The notes: generated from the letters alone by a model not told the origin. Positions 5,306-12,089 are shown, counted from the stretch's first letter. The stretch: DNA of 12,947 nt from Candidatus Woesearchaeota archaeon (GCA_019323135.1 JAHWHT010000019.1:1-12947), one strand, 5' to 3'. Made by a program: numbers and translations.

Positions 5306-7987
5306 ATGAAATACAGTCGCAAAGAAAGTAGTAGAAAAAGCCCGCTTATTCTAAATCCAGCAATATTTGGCTTATTTGGGCCGACAATAACAGATAAAGA
5401 TGTTAAAGCCAAGGCTGCAAAGATTGAGAAAATCAAGAAAACCCTTTCTCAAAGGGCAAAAGAGATTCTTAAGCGGGAAAAGGCAGTCACATCTGCTGAA
5501 AAAGCAACTGCACGGTTGAAAAAAAAGCAAGATACAATTAAATCTGAGATTGATGCTCAGCGCACTCTACTTCGCTCTCTAAAAAAAGAGCAGAAAAAAA
5601 CAGAATCTGCGATGCAGCAAACTAAAAAGAATGTTGAATTTAAGCACAGTAGATTAAAAGATGCTCAAAAAACAGCAAAATCCACAATTAGCACTCTAGA
5701 AAAAAAACAGAAAGCAATTGCTAAAAAAGAGCGCAAATTAAGAGAAAAAGAAAAAGCAATTGCTGCTAAAGATAAAACACATCAAAAAATCATAATCCAA
5801 GCTTCTGATTTAAACAAAGTCAATAAACAATTAGGTTTAGAGATTGACGCAAAACAATTAAGACTTAAAAATCTAAAAAAAGAGACAGATTCAATCTCTT
5901 CAGAGCTTCGCAGCCTCTCTCCAACCCTAAAAAAACAAAAATCAGAATATGCAGAACTTAAAAGAAAATTAACAGAGGCAAATAAAAAATTAACTCAGAT
6001 TCAAAAAAAGGAACAGGAAAAATTCAATCTTTTTAGGACAAAATCAAACTTGCTTGAAAAAATTGAGAAAAAAATTAAAACAGCAGTTTATGAAGAGCTT
6101 GAGTTAAGCGATACAAACAAAAAAATAGACCGCACTATTGCTCAGAAAAAAACAGAACTTTCTGCCTTGTTAAAAGAGCACAAAAATCTCTCTATAGAAT
6201 CAAAAAGTCTTACAGAAGGATTGAAAAAGAAAAAATCCGCGCATACAGAACTGAATAAAAGCGCAAGAAAGATTTCAGAAGAATTAAAGAAAAAGCAAGA
6301 AAAGATTAAGCAGCATGAAAAAGCACTGGCAGAAAAAGAAAAGCAGTTATCTGCTAAAGCAAAAGAGCTTCAGAACAAGCTCAGCAAAACTCAAAATCTT
6401 AACGAAAAAAATAATCAATTAGGCTTAGAGATTGATGCAAAACAGCTAAGATTAAGCAGTCTGAACAATGAAATCAACAATAAAGTCTCTGCAAGAGAAG
6501 CAGAACTTAATCGTCTGAAAAAAGAGGCAGAAGCTGCTTTCAAAGCCAAGCAAAAAGAGCTTGAATTATTAAAAGCAGAAGAAGCTGAAGTAAAAAGGCG
6601 CAAGAAAGAATTTCAGAAGTTTATTGAAAAGCAGAAAGATCTGATTGAAAAAGACTTCCATAAATTTGATGAAAAGCAAAAAAAGATGATGCATGCGCAG
6701 AAATTGCTTGATGCAAGAGAAAAGACTATTCTTCATAAAGGCGAGCAGGTAAAGAAAAAAGTAGCAGAAGCAGCTCATCTTGAGACACTGAAAAAGCAGA
6801 TTGCTAAATCTACTGAAGAAAAAAAGAAATTAGCAAAAGAACTGCACTCACGTATCAAAGAGCAGCACACCAAACTTGAAGAACTTAAGAAAAAATCTAT
6901 TGAAGTTCATAAAGAAGAAAGAGCATTAACAAAGAAAAAGAAAGAACTGGACAAAAAGTTCAAGCAGTTTACTTCTGAGGAAAAAGATCTAGATCAGCGG
7001 GAATTGAGATGGGCTGAAAAAGACAGAGCTCTTAAAACTACTATTAATAAGTTAGCAAAAGGAAAGGCTAATCTCGAAGAGGCAGTAGCTGCAAAAAGGG
7101 CAGAGCTTGAAGAAATGAAATTGGAATGGGAAAATAAAGAAGCTGCGCTCAAAGCTGCTGCAAAGATGATTAAAGAAAAACAGCAGGACGTCAAAATGCT
7201 TGTTGAAAAAGATGTTTCTGCATTATCACAAAAAGAGAAAGAAATTGTTAAAGTTGTGGACATAATTGAGCGAGATAAAGCAAGATTATTGAAAGAAGAA
7301 AAAGCAGTTATAGAAAAAGTCAGAAAACTGGAAAAAGCTCAGCGCGACTTTAAGAAAGCTCATGACAAGTTTGAGAAAGAAAAGAAAGATATTGCTAATA
7401 AAGAACGTGTTGCTGCAAAGCTTCTACGTTATGTTGAAACTGAGAAAAAGAAGATTGATACAAAGAAGAAAAAGATTTCCAGAGTCAAGGAACTGAAAGA
7501 AAATCTTCCTGCGCTTGAGAAAAAGTATTTCAAGCTTAAAAAAGGCATTAGAGATGAAGGCGCTCATTTAATTGAAGATGTAAGAAAAACCAGGCCTATT
7601 CGAAAAAGGCTCATGTCTAAAGAACGTGAATTAAGATCTCGTGAAAGAGGTCTTGTTAAAGGCGTTGAGATTATTGAACAGCGTGAAAAAGAGCTGGCTG
7701 GCATGCGCGCCATGAAAGAAGATGCGTTTGAAGATTACATTGAAGCAGAACTAAAAACAGTTAGAAGAGTTTTGCCTCCTAAAAGAGAGCAGTTTCCAGA
7801 AATCCGCGCTAAATTAAATCAAGCAAGAAAAGGTATTCTATCTGGCGATATTGATGCTGCTATCCGGCGTGTTGCTGAAGCAGAAGTTTTGATGGAGCGT
7901 CATAAACTGAGTGCAGAAGAAAAAAAGCAGTTCAGCTATGATTTAAGATACATCAAAGCAAGCATTAAGCTAGCAGAGCTTGGTTAA
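5306..7987 (+). CDS. Large coiled-coil protein of unknown function
   Basis: 893 residues, dominated by Lys, Glu, Ala and Gln in heptad-like patterns from about residue 35 to 760, so a very long coiled coil. I see no cysteine. The N-terminus (11-27) is a short hydrophobic segment with Gly and Pro (FGLFGPT) rather than a clear signal peptide or membrane helix. The last ~115 residues look different: FEDYIEAELKTVRRVLPP and the following helices have a mixed composition and probably form a small helical domain. The coil contains a superrepeat of 98 residues (see separate entry). Such proteins can be SMC/Rad50-like spacers, cytoskeletal rods or cell-surface spacers, but there is no ATPase motif, so a structural or scaffold role is only a guess. 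Its 3' end overlaps convergent rtcA by 18 nt. Confidence 0.85.
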   Translation: MKYSRKESSRKSPLILNPAIFGLFGPTITDKDVKAKAAKIEKIKKTLSQRAKEILKREKAVTSAEKATARLKKKQDTIKSEIDAQRTLLRSLKKEQKKTESAMQQTKKNVEFKHSRLKDAQKTAKSTISTLEKKQKAIAKKERKLREKEKAIAAKDKTHQKIIIQASDLNKVNKQLGLEIDAKQLRLKNLKKETDSISSELRSLSPTLKKQKSEYAELKRKLTEANKKLTQIQKKEQEKFNLFRTKSNLLEKIEKKIKTAVYEELELSDTNKKIDRTIAQKKTELSALLKEHKNLSIESKSLTEGLKKKKSAHTELNKSARKISEELKKKQEKIKQHEKALAEKEKQLSAKAKELQNKLSKTQNLNEKNNQLGLEIDAKQLRLSSLNNEINNKVSAREAELNRLKKEAEAAFKAKQKELELLKAEEAEVKRRKKEFQKFIEKQKDLIEKDFHKFDEKQKKMMHAQKLLDAREKTILHKGEQVKKKVAEAAHLETLKKQIAKSTEEKKKLAKELHSRIKEQHTKLEELKKKSIEVHKEERALTKKKKELDKKFKQFTSEEKDLDQRELRWAEKDRALKTTINKLAKGKANLEEAVAAKRAELEEMKLEWENKEAALKAAAKMIKEKQQDVKMLVEKDVSALSQKEKEIVKVVDIIERDKARLLKEEKAVIEKVRKLEKAQRDFKKAHDKFEKEKKDIANKERVAAKLLRYVETEKKKIDTKKKKISRVKELKENLPALEKKYFKLKKGIRDEGAHLIEDVRKTRPIRKRLMSKERELRSRERGLVKGVEIIEQREKELAGMRAMKEDAFEDYIEAELKTVRRVLPPKREQFPEIRAKLNQARKGILSGDIDAAIRRVAEAEVLMERHKLSAEEKKQFSYDLRYIKASIKLAELG
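5546..6472 (+). repeat. 98-residue coiled-coil superrepeat inside the 893-aa protein
   Basis: QLGLEIDAKQLRL occurs twice, at residues 175-187 (5828-5866) and 371-383 (6416-6454), exactly 196 residues apart. A related EIDAQRTLLRSLKKE begins at residue 81, 98 residues before the matching EIDA at 179. KKQKSEYAEL (209-218) and KKKKSAHTEL (307-316) are also 98 apart. An L-x-x-E motif recurs at 92, 190, 288 and 386. Since 98 is 14 heptads, the coil register is kept across the repeats. Confidence 0.7.
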
Positions 7988-9073
7988 AATTATTTTTTTC
8001 TCTTTATCTATTTCAAAGATTTTTCCAAGAAATTGTTCTACTACATGAATATTAGTCAATGTGTGTTCTGCGATTTCTGATGTTTTTATTGAACTTGGGC
8101 AAAACAAAGCCATCCAAGGTATTAAATTGTCTGCAAGGTGTGAATCAACAGGTGCTTTGGAATCAATTTGCTGTATTAAGAACTTTGCAGCTTCTTCCCC
8201 TACTTTTTCACTAGATTTTCCCTTTTCCCCTAATGCATCTGCCCCAATTATTATAGGATTTATCAAATCAAGGTCTTCTTTTTGTTTAGAAAACAAAGCC
8301 CATAACGTTATTCCTGAACCAGGCGATAATGTATCGCAGTATTCTGTTCTTATGTTTACAGGCACGCGATATTTATTTAGTAGAAATTTTGCTGTTTTAG
8401 CCTGTCGTTCTGCCACCTGTGCATCTTCCAGGTGTTTTGATGCATGAGACACTCCCCTTATCTGCAGCAAATGATGCTGTTCAGTATTATTTATGTTTAA
8501 GTTTTGTTTTCTGGTCTCTTCTAAAAACGCATCAAAGTTAGGATAATTAATAAGTTTAAACTTAGGTCTTATTGTTATCTCTACCTCGCCCCCGCCTTTA
8601 GGATAATACCCTCTTTTGATTAGTTTAACATCAATTTTTTCACAGAATTTTTTTATGTGCGGGATAAATACCTCTTGAAAATATTCTATAGGCATTGACC
8701 ATTTAGTATTAGTCCCGCCTTTTAGTTTTAGTTTGATTGTTTTATTTGCAAAAAAGCAAGGAAGTAGTAATGACTGCATAAGAAGCGGTATTGAACCAGC
8801 AGTTCCTATATCTATCTCTATTGATTTGCCTTTTAGTTTATCAGGAATATATCTTAATTTGCTTGAACCAATCTCTGCTCCGCCGGTTTTTGCATTGCAT
8901 AGTGTTTCAAGTGCTTTGATACAGAATAGATGTTGCGGTTTTAGTCCAGCATCTTTTCTTCCTGAACGAATATTATCAATCTCTAAAGAAATATTAGTTA
9001 TCGTAGAAAATGCTAAAGCAGTTCTTGCTATTTGCCCTCCGCCTTCTTTATAACTTCCATCTAAATATATCAT
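7970..9073 (-). CDS. rtcA: RNA 3'-terminal phosphate cyclase
   Basis: Converts RNA 3'-phosphate ends to 2',3'-cyclic phosphate using ATP through a covalent enzyme-AMP intermediate. 367 residues, close to the usual 340-370. Family signatures in order: YLDGSYKEGGGQIARTALA (3-21), RSGRKDAGLKPQHL (36-49), GTAGSIPLLMQ (90-100), GYYPKGGGEVE (155-165), DSHLADNLIPWMAL (310-323) and EHTLTNIHVVEQFL (336-349). H337 in the last block corresponds to the nucleophile that is adenylylated in the E. coli enzyme, and it is present. I see no rtcB or rtcR neighbour. The start is the ATG at 9073 with an AT-rich TATA-like site 25 nt upstream. The tail overlaps the coiled-coil gene by 18 nt. RtcA versus the Rcl1-like paralogue is settled by the intact histidine. 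Confidence 0.93.
   Translation of the reverse strand: MIYLDGSYKEGGGQIARTALAFSTITNISLEIDNIRSGRKDAGLKPQHLFCIKALETLCNAKTGGAEIGSSKLRYIPDKLKGKSIEIDIGTAGSIPLLMQSLLLPCFFANKTIKLKLKGGTNTKWSMPIEYFQEVFIPHIKKFCEKIDVKLIKRGYYPKGGGEVEITIRPKFKLINYPNFDAFLEETRKQNLNINNTEQHHLLQIRGVSHASKHLEDAQVAERQAKTAKFLLNKYRVPVNIRTEYCDTLSPGSGITLWALFSKQKEDLDLINPIIIGADALGEKGKSSEKVGEEAAKFLIQQIDSKAPVDSHLADNLIPWMALFCPSSIKTSEIAEHTLTNIHVVEQFLGKIFEIDKEKKIILTKLC
7991..8006 (+). terminator. T-rich terminator of the coiled-coil gene
   Basis: TATTTTTTTCTCTTTA follows the coiled-coil stop by 4 nt, with a run of seven T at 7993-7999. It lies within the 3' end of convergent rtcA, so both gene ends share this sequence. Confidence 0.45.
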
Positions 9074-9090
9074 AAATTAGAAAAAAAGAA

Positions 9091-9103
9091 AGATAATATA
9101 AAA
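9091..9103 (-). promoter_or_regulatory. TATA element of rtcA
   Basis: On the minus strand TTTTATATTATC is centred about 25 nt before the rtcA ATG. It sits in a T-rich stretch that may also terminate the upstream lipoprotein transcript. Confidence 0.4.
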
Positions 9104-9113
9104 AATATTTGTT

Positions 9114-9389
9114 TTAAATCTCCAGATTGTCCAGTTCAGCAAGTTCTTGGTCTAGATTATCCAAATCATTCAAATCAAGGTCTGTTGTTATATCATCAAT
9201 TTCAACAACTTCCTGATCAACAACAATTACATCTTGTTCTGCAGTAGTATCTTCTGCAGGAATTTGTTGTTCAGAATCAATAGATGGAGCAACCGGTTGT
9301 GCTGGCTGTACAGGCTCTTTTGGTGAGCAAGCAACTACTATCAGTAATGCTGCAGCCAAAATGCCTAAGATCATCAAGGTTCGTTTCAT
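9114..9389 (-). CDS. Small acidic lipoprotein
   Basis: 91 residues. MKRTLMIL... forms a hydrophobic signal (about 5-20) ending in a lipobox-like VVAC with Cys21, so the mature protein would be a membrane-bound lipoprotein starting CSPKEP. A Pro/Gln/Val segment (24-35) follows, then an acidic tail rich in Asp, Glu and Leu (40-91), including repeated DLDNLD-type units. I chose the ATG at 9389 because AGGTGA (9400-9395) lies 5 nt upstream, a strong Shine-Dalgarno match. An upstream in-frame GTG at 9398 overlaps that site and is unlikely. There is no recognised domain. It sits between the secreted helical protein and rtcA on the same strand but has its own promoter, so a role in the cell envelope is inferred only from localisation. 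Confidence 0.78.
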   Translation of the reverse strand: MKRTLMILGILAAALLIVVACSPKEPVQPAQPVAPSIDSEQQIPAEDTTAEQDVIVVDQEVVEIDDITTDLDLNDLDNLDQELAELDNLEI

Positions 9390-9394
9390 AAGTT

Positions 9395-9431
9395 TCACCT
9401 GTGTTTTGCTTTAACAGAATACTATTTAAAT
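9395..9431 (-). promoter_or_regulatory. Promoter and Shine-Dalgarno site of the lipoprotein gene
   Basis: On the minus strand ATTTAAATAG (TTTAAA at 9430-9425) predicts a start near 9401. The short leader then begins with AGGTGA, 5 nt before the ATG. This gene and the secreted protein, unlike most others here, have clear Shine-Dalgarno sequences. Confidence 0.5.
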
Positions 9432-9447
9432 CTTTCTTTAATCCTTT

Positions 9448-9468
9448 AAAAAAGGAAAAAAAGAAAAA
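9448..9468 (-). terminator. Oligo-T terminator of the secreted protein gene
   Basis: Immediately after the stop codon the minus strand reads T5, C, T7, CC, T6. The last run overlaps a small CCTTT/AAAGG palindrome. This is a typical archaeal T-rich terminator and separates the gene from the lipoprotein promoter. Confidence 0.55.
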
Positions 9469-9469
9469 T

Positions 9470-10612
9470 TTACTCTGTTACGTTGGTATCAGGGAAAACT
9501 GCTGTTGGTGTAACTACTTCTTCTGTTTCTTCAGCTTCCTCAACATCTTCAGCTACATCTTCTTGTCCAGTTTGTTCACGGTTTTGATTTCTTGCTCTAA
9601 GAGCATCCTCTCCACCTTTTGCTTTCTTTATTGCTTGGACAAGTTGTTTTAAGCTTTTGTGTGCTGCAACTAAATGTCTATGTGATTCTTTTGTTTTTTC
9701 AACAGCGCCTGCAGTATCTCCTTCTTGATACTTTGCTTGAGCTGCTTGTTCAGCTGCTTTTGAGTTCTCTAGATTTGCTTTAAATGCATCTAGTTGAGTT
9801 TGTGCTGCAGATGTATCTTCGCCAGCATTTTCTAATCTCTCAAGTGTTTTTCCAAGCTTTGCTTCAAGGCTTGCCATTCTTGTATTCAAAGCACGGATTT
9901 TGTTTGCAGCAACTTTGCCTGCTCCTTTCTTAACTTCATCCTTGGTACCTTTCCATGATTCTCTGATTATTTTTGCAACTTCCTGGAACTCTTCTTTAGA
10001 GCTTTCTTCAGTCAGTTCTTCAGATGCCTCTAATGCTCCTGCAATTTCTTCTGCTTTTGCATCTAATTTTGTCATCATTTCAGCTTTCTGGTCTTCAGGC
10101 ATCTTAGAATTTTCTACTCTTTCTTGAGTCTTTGCAATCATACCAAGAACATGCTCTGCAACACCCGTCAAATAGTTCTTTGTGTGTTTTCTTGTCTCTT
10201 TTCTTAAACCTTTGCAGTCTTCGCTCTCATCATCTTTGCAAGCAGACAACTTAGCTTTTCTTCCTTCAATTTTGCCTTTTGCTTCCATATGCTTTGCCTT
10301 AGATTCTGCTCTGTTATTTTTAGCTTTAGACATACGTTCTCGCATTTGTTCTTTATTTTGTTTTAGTCTCTCTCTTGCGTTTTGATACTTTTCACGCATG
10401 TTTTTCATTCTTTCTTTTGGCGTAGCTCTTACTTGCTTAGCAACTACACCAGTATCATTTCCACCTTGAGCAGATATTAATGTAGGCACAGCATCTGTAT
10501 TGCCAGAATTACCATTGCCTTGTCCTCCCGCATTATCATTAACTGCAAATGCAACAGCTGACAAGCTCACCACAAACATGGCTATAATCAACAAGCTTAG
10601 TATTTTTTTCAT
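9470..10612 (-). CDS. Secreted, helix-rich charged protein of unknown function
   Basis: 380 residues. MKKILSLLIIAMFVVSLSAV is a signal peptide with likely cleavage after AFA (21-23). A Gly/Asn-rich linker (25-50) leads into a Lys/Glu/Ala/Arg-rich helical region (about 65-335) in which residues 66-120 are very basic (repeated RERM/RERL units). Two cysteines (C125, C133) could form a disulfide. The tail (340-380) is acidic (VAEDVEEAEETEE) and ends TAVFPDTNVTE. No catalytic motif is visible. Similar secreted helical proteins are common orphans in DPANN genomes, perhaps envelope or contact proteins, but that is inference. Translation starts at ATG 10612 with GGAGGT 9 nt upstream. The ~108-nt leader contains a terminator-like structure, so expression is probably controlled after initiation. 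Confidence 0.8.
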   Translation of the reverse strand: MKKILSLLIIAMFVVSLSAVAFAVNDNAGGQGNGNSGNTDAVPTLISAQGGNDTGVVAKQVRATPKERMKNMREKYQNARERLKQNKEQMRERMSKAKNNRAESKAKHMEAKGKIEGRKAKLSACKDDESEDCKGLRKETRKHTKNYLTGVAEHVLGMIAKTQERVENSKMPEDQKAEMMTKLDAKAEEIAGALEASEELTEESSKEEFQEVAKIIRESWKGTKDEVKKGAGKVAANKIRALNTRMASLEAKLGKTLERLENAGEDTSAAQTQLDAFKANLENSKAAEQAAQAKYQEGDTAGAVEKTKESHRHLVAAHKSLKQLVQAIKKAKGGEDALRARNQNREQTGQEDVAEDVEEAEETEEVVTPTAVFPDTNVTE

Positions 10613-10720
10613 TTTGTTTTAACCTCCGTACACATTTCGGCCATCCCAAAAAAATAAAAAAAATGTGCGCAGGCAGATCGCCTTTCGCACCAGCAAAGAT
10701 AGCCATTTTGTGTTTGCTGA
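10613..10720 (-). promoter_or_regulatory. Structured leader RNA / candidate attenuator
   Basis: Between the predicted start (near 10720) and the ATG at 10612 the minus-strand RNA would hold hairpin 1 (CAGCAAA at 10719-10713 with TTTGCTG at 10697-10691, 7 bp, 15-nt loop), directly abutting hairpin 2 (10690-10665), then a U-tract (10663-10648), then GGAGGT (10627-10622). A competing 7-bp pairing, CACATTT (10667-10661) with AAATGTG (10637-10631), shares bases with the 3' arm of hairpin 2. Mutually exclusive structures of this kind are typical of attenuators and riboswitches. An alternative is that a short RNA of about 70 nt ends at the U-tract and the gene is read by leak-through. Confidence 0.55.
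10648..10690 (-). terminator. Hairpin plus U-tract inside the leader
   Basis: Stem GTGCG (10690-10686) / CGCAC (10669-10665), small internal loop, then AGGC (10683-10680) / GCCT (10674-10671) with a 5-nt loop. It is followed at once by A, U8, A, U7. This looks like an intrinsic terminator placed before, not after, the coding region. Confidence 0.55.
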
Positions 10721-10740
10721 TAGTATGTAGGTTTGTTTTA

Positions 10741-10750
10741 CTTATAAAAA
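10741..10750 (-). promoter_or_regulatory. TATA box of the secreted protein gene
   Basis: TTTTTATAAG on the minus strand. About 26 nt downstream of its centre is 10720, the base just before hairpin 1, so the predicted transcript starts with the structured leader. Confidence 0.5.
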
Positions 10751-10770
10751 CACTTTCCATAGACCAAATT

Positions 10771-10820
10771 TAAAGCTTTATTTAGCCTCCTAAAGCTTTA
10801 CAAAGACCTAAAAGAGCTTT
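10771..10820. repeat. Palindromic operator-like repeats at 20-bp spacing
   Basis: The perfect palindrome TAAAGCTTTA occurs at 10771-10780 and again at 10791-10800. A looser relative, AAAGAGCTTT, occurs at 10811-10820. The three start points are each 20 bp apart, about two helical turns, so bound proteins would sit on the same face. They lie between the divergent promoters of the secreted protein and of the membrane regulator. No known factor is assigned. Confidence 0.5.
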
Positions 10821-10837
10821 TCTTACTTTACGCAAGG

Positions 10838-10845
10838 TTTTTAAA
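10838..10845 (+). promoter_or_regulatory. TATA box of the membrane regulator gene
   Basis: TTTTTAAA preceded by CGCAAGG. The centre is about 28 nt from the ATG at 10870 but only 19 nt from the ATG at 10861, which favours the second start. Confidence 0.5.
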
Positions 10846-10869
10846 CCAAGGGCGCTTATTATGCAAAAT

Positions 10870-11565
10870 ATGAAGCTTAGAACCCTTATACTGCCAATTT
10901 TGTTAATACTACTTTCTAACCTAGTATTTGCAGCAAACATCCAAGGCACTATATATGATGTAGAACTAAACGAGGTTACTGATGCTATTATTAAAATCAA
11001 TACAATTCCACAACAATCTTTTGTCTCAAAAGATGGCACATATTCTTTTGAAGTCTCTCAAGGAGATTACACAATCCTTGCAAAGAAGGGGCAGGAAATT
11101 GCTGAAGAAAAGATTACTATCGCAAATGATGGAACATATAATATTGATTTGATTCTATTTCCGGATTTTGAAGAAGTAGAGATTCTTGATGAATCTGAAT
11201 TAGAAATCGGTACAGATTACACAGATACTGTTGAAAAGAATTATTCACTTTACTATCTTATTGCATTCATACTTGTAATAATCATTATAATCGCAGTACT
11301 CTTTCACTACACGAAAAAATTCGAGACAGGCTTTAAAGAAGAACTAAAAGAACTCAGGAAAACAACAAAAGATGACCTTGAAGTAGATCTAAAAGAGTTA
11401 ATCGCATTTATCAAGAAAGAGGGTGGAAGAACCACTCAAAAAGACATTCGAAAGAATTTTCCTCAGTCAGAAGCAAAGATTTCTTTGATGATTGCAGAAC
11501 TTGAACACAAAGGTAAGATAAAAAAGATTAAGAAAGGTAGAGGAAATATTATTACTCTTATTTAA
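10870..11565 (+). CDS. Membrane-anchored winged-helix regulator with extracellular beta domain (COG2512-like)
   Basis: 231 residues from the ATG at 10870; an in-frame ATG at 10861 would add MQN but is too close to the TATA box for a leaderless start. Order: signal peptide MKLRTLILPILLILLSNLVF (1-20); an extracytoplasmic beta-rich domain (about 22-97) with the GTYSFEVSQGDYTILAKK pattern of carboxypeptidase-regulatory-like folds; an acidic stalk (98-122); one membrane helix (about 126-147); a basic/acidic linker; and a winged helix (174-231) with TTQKDIRKNFP as likely helix 2 and a basic wing KKIKKGRGN. The layout suits a one-component system that senses an outside signal and binds DNA inside. 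It faces away from the secreted protein gene, and the palindromes between them are candidate targets (inference). Confidence 0.85.
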   Translation: MKLRTLILPILLILLSNLVFAANIQGTIYDVELNEVTDAIIKINTIPQQSFVSKDGTYSFEVSQGDYTILAKKGQEIAEEKITIANDGTYNIDLILFPDFEEVEILDESELEIGTDYTDTVEKNYSLYYLIAFILVIIIIIAVLFHYTKKFETGFKEELKELRKTTKDDLEVDLKELIAFIKKEGGRTTQKDIRKNFPQSEAKISLMIAELEHKGKIKKIKKGRGNIITLI

Positions 11566-11570
11566 CGCGT

Positions 11571-11600
11571 GATATAGCACCTTGCAACGCGCGCTATATC
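11571..11600. repeat. Minimal hairpin relative of the inverted-repeat element
   Basis: An 8-bp stem, GATATAGC (11571-11578) with GCTATATC (11593-11600), fills most of the 38-nt gap between two convergent genes. The stretch at 11574-11589 matches the first 16 nt of the larger element in 13 positions (ATAGCACCT identical), and the right arm resembles its right end. It looks like a version lacking the middle. It may also act as a two-way transcript end. Confidence 0.5.
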
Positions 11601-11603
11601 TGC

Positions 11604-12059
11604 TTATTTAACATGTCTCTCAAGAACTTCTGGATCCCAATGCTCTTTTTTCCCAGTTTGAAGATTTTTTAGCCGCACCTGTCTGCTAATCTCCATCACT
11701 TTAAGCTGCTCGCCATTTATTTCTATTATATCTCCTCTTTTAAAATTAAGACATCTAAACATAACTGTTCCACGATAAAGTAATTTACTTGTAATCTTAT
11801 GCTGGGTATGAAGTTTTTTACTTTTTTTTAGAACTCCTGTAAATCTTTTCTTTAACTTAGCACCTATATCTTGCAAGAATTTATTTGAAGATAACCAAAG
11901 ATCTATGCCATTCCTTACTTTTTCTGTTTTAGCAATCCAGACATGTTTATCTTGTTTTATTTTTTTCATAACAAAATTTATCACTTCAGGAGTCGGATTT
12001 CTAAGTTGAAGTTTGCCTTCAAAATACTTAGGTCCTTTTTCCTCTATTTTAGGCACCAT
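11604..12059 (-). CDS. nmd3: NMD3 homologue, short form lacking the zinc-finger region
   Basis: 151 residues. FEGKLQLRNPTPEVINFV (13-30), NGIDLWLSSNKFLQDIGAKL (50-69), the basic stretch KKRFTGVLKKSKKLHTQ (70-86) and TSKLLYRGTVMFR (90-102) match the conserved core of archaeal/eukaryotic NMD3, which binds the large ribosomal subunit. It is followed by an SH3-like part, FKRGDIIEINGEQLKVMEIS (106-125). Typical NMD3 starts with CxxC zinc motifs, which are absent here. In-frame upstream sequence reaches a stop (TAG) 24 nt before the ATG, and a TATA box sits at leaderless distance, so the short form is not a start-site error. The Zn part may be a separate gene elsewhere or lost. It converges on the regulator gene with only the small hairpin between. 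Confidence 0.85.
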   Translation of the reverse strand: MVPKIEEKGPKYFEGKLQLRNPTPEVINFVMKKIKQDKHVWIAKTEKVRNGIDLWLSSNKFLQDIGAKLKKRFTGVLKKSKKLHTQHKITSKLLYRGTVMFRCLNFKRGDIIEINGEQLKVMEISRQVRLKNLQTGKKEHWDPEVLERHVK

Positions 12060-12081
12060 ACCTAAATATTCGTGTTCCGCC

Positions 12082-12089
12082 TATATAAA
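12082..12089 (-). promoter_or_regulatory. TATA box of the nmd3 gene
   Basis: TTTATATA on the minus strand, centred about 26 nt before the nmd3 ATG at 12059, so a leaderless start is expected. Read on the plus strand the same bases (TATATAAA) lie about 25 nt before the left edge of the repeat element at 12108 and could in principle transcribe it. Confidence 0.5.

Noticed and set aside
9390..9398. GTG at 9398 as the lipoprotein start.
   Set aside because: It lies within the AGGTGA ribosome site that is ideally placed for the ATG at 9389.
10539..10706. A 55-codon frame starting at ATG 10706 (minus strand) through the leader and into the signal peptide of the secreted protein gene.
   Set aside because: It has no Shine-Dalgarno site, reads through the hairpin and T-tract, overlaps the real gene by 74 nt in another frame and has no recognisable composition. 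A regulatory upstream frame cannot be fully excluded.
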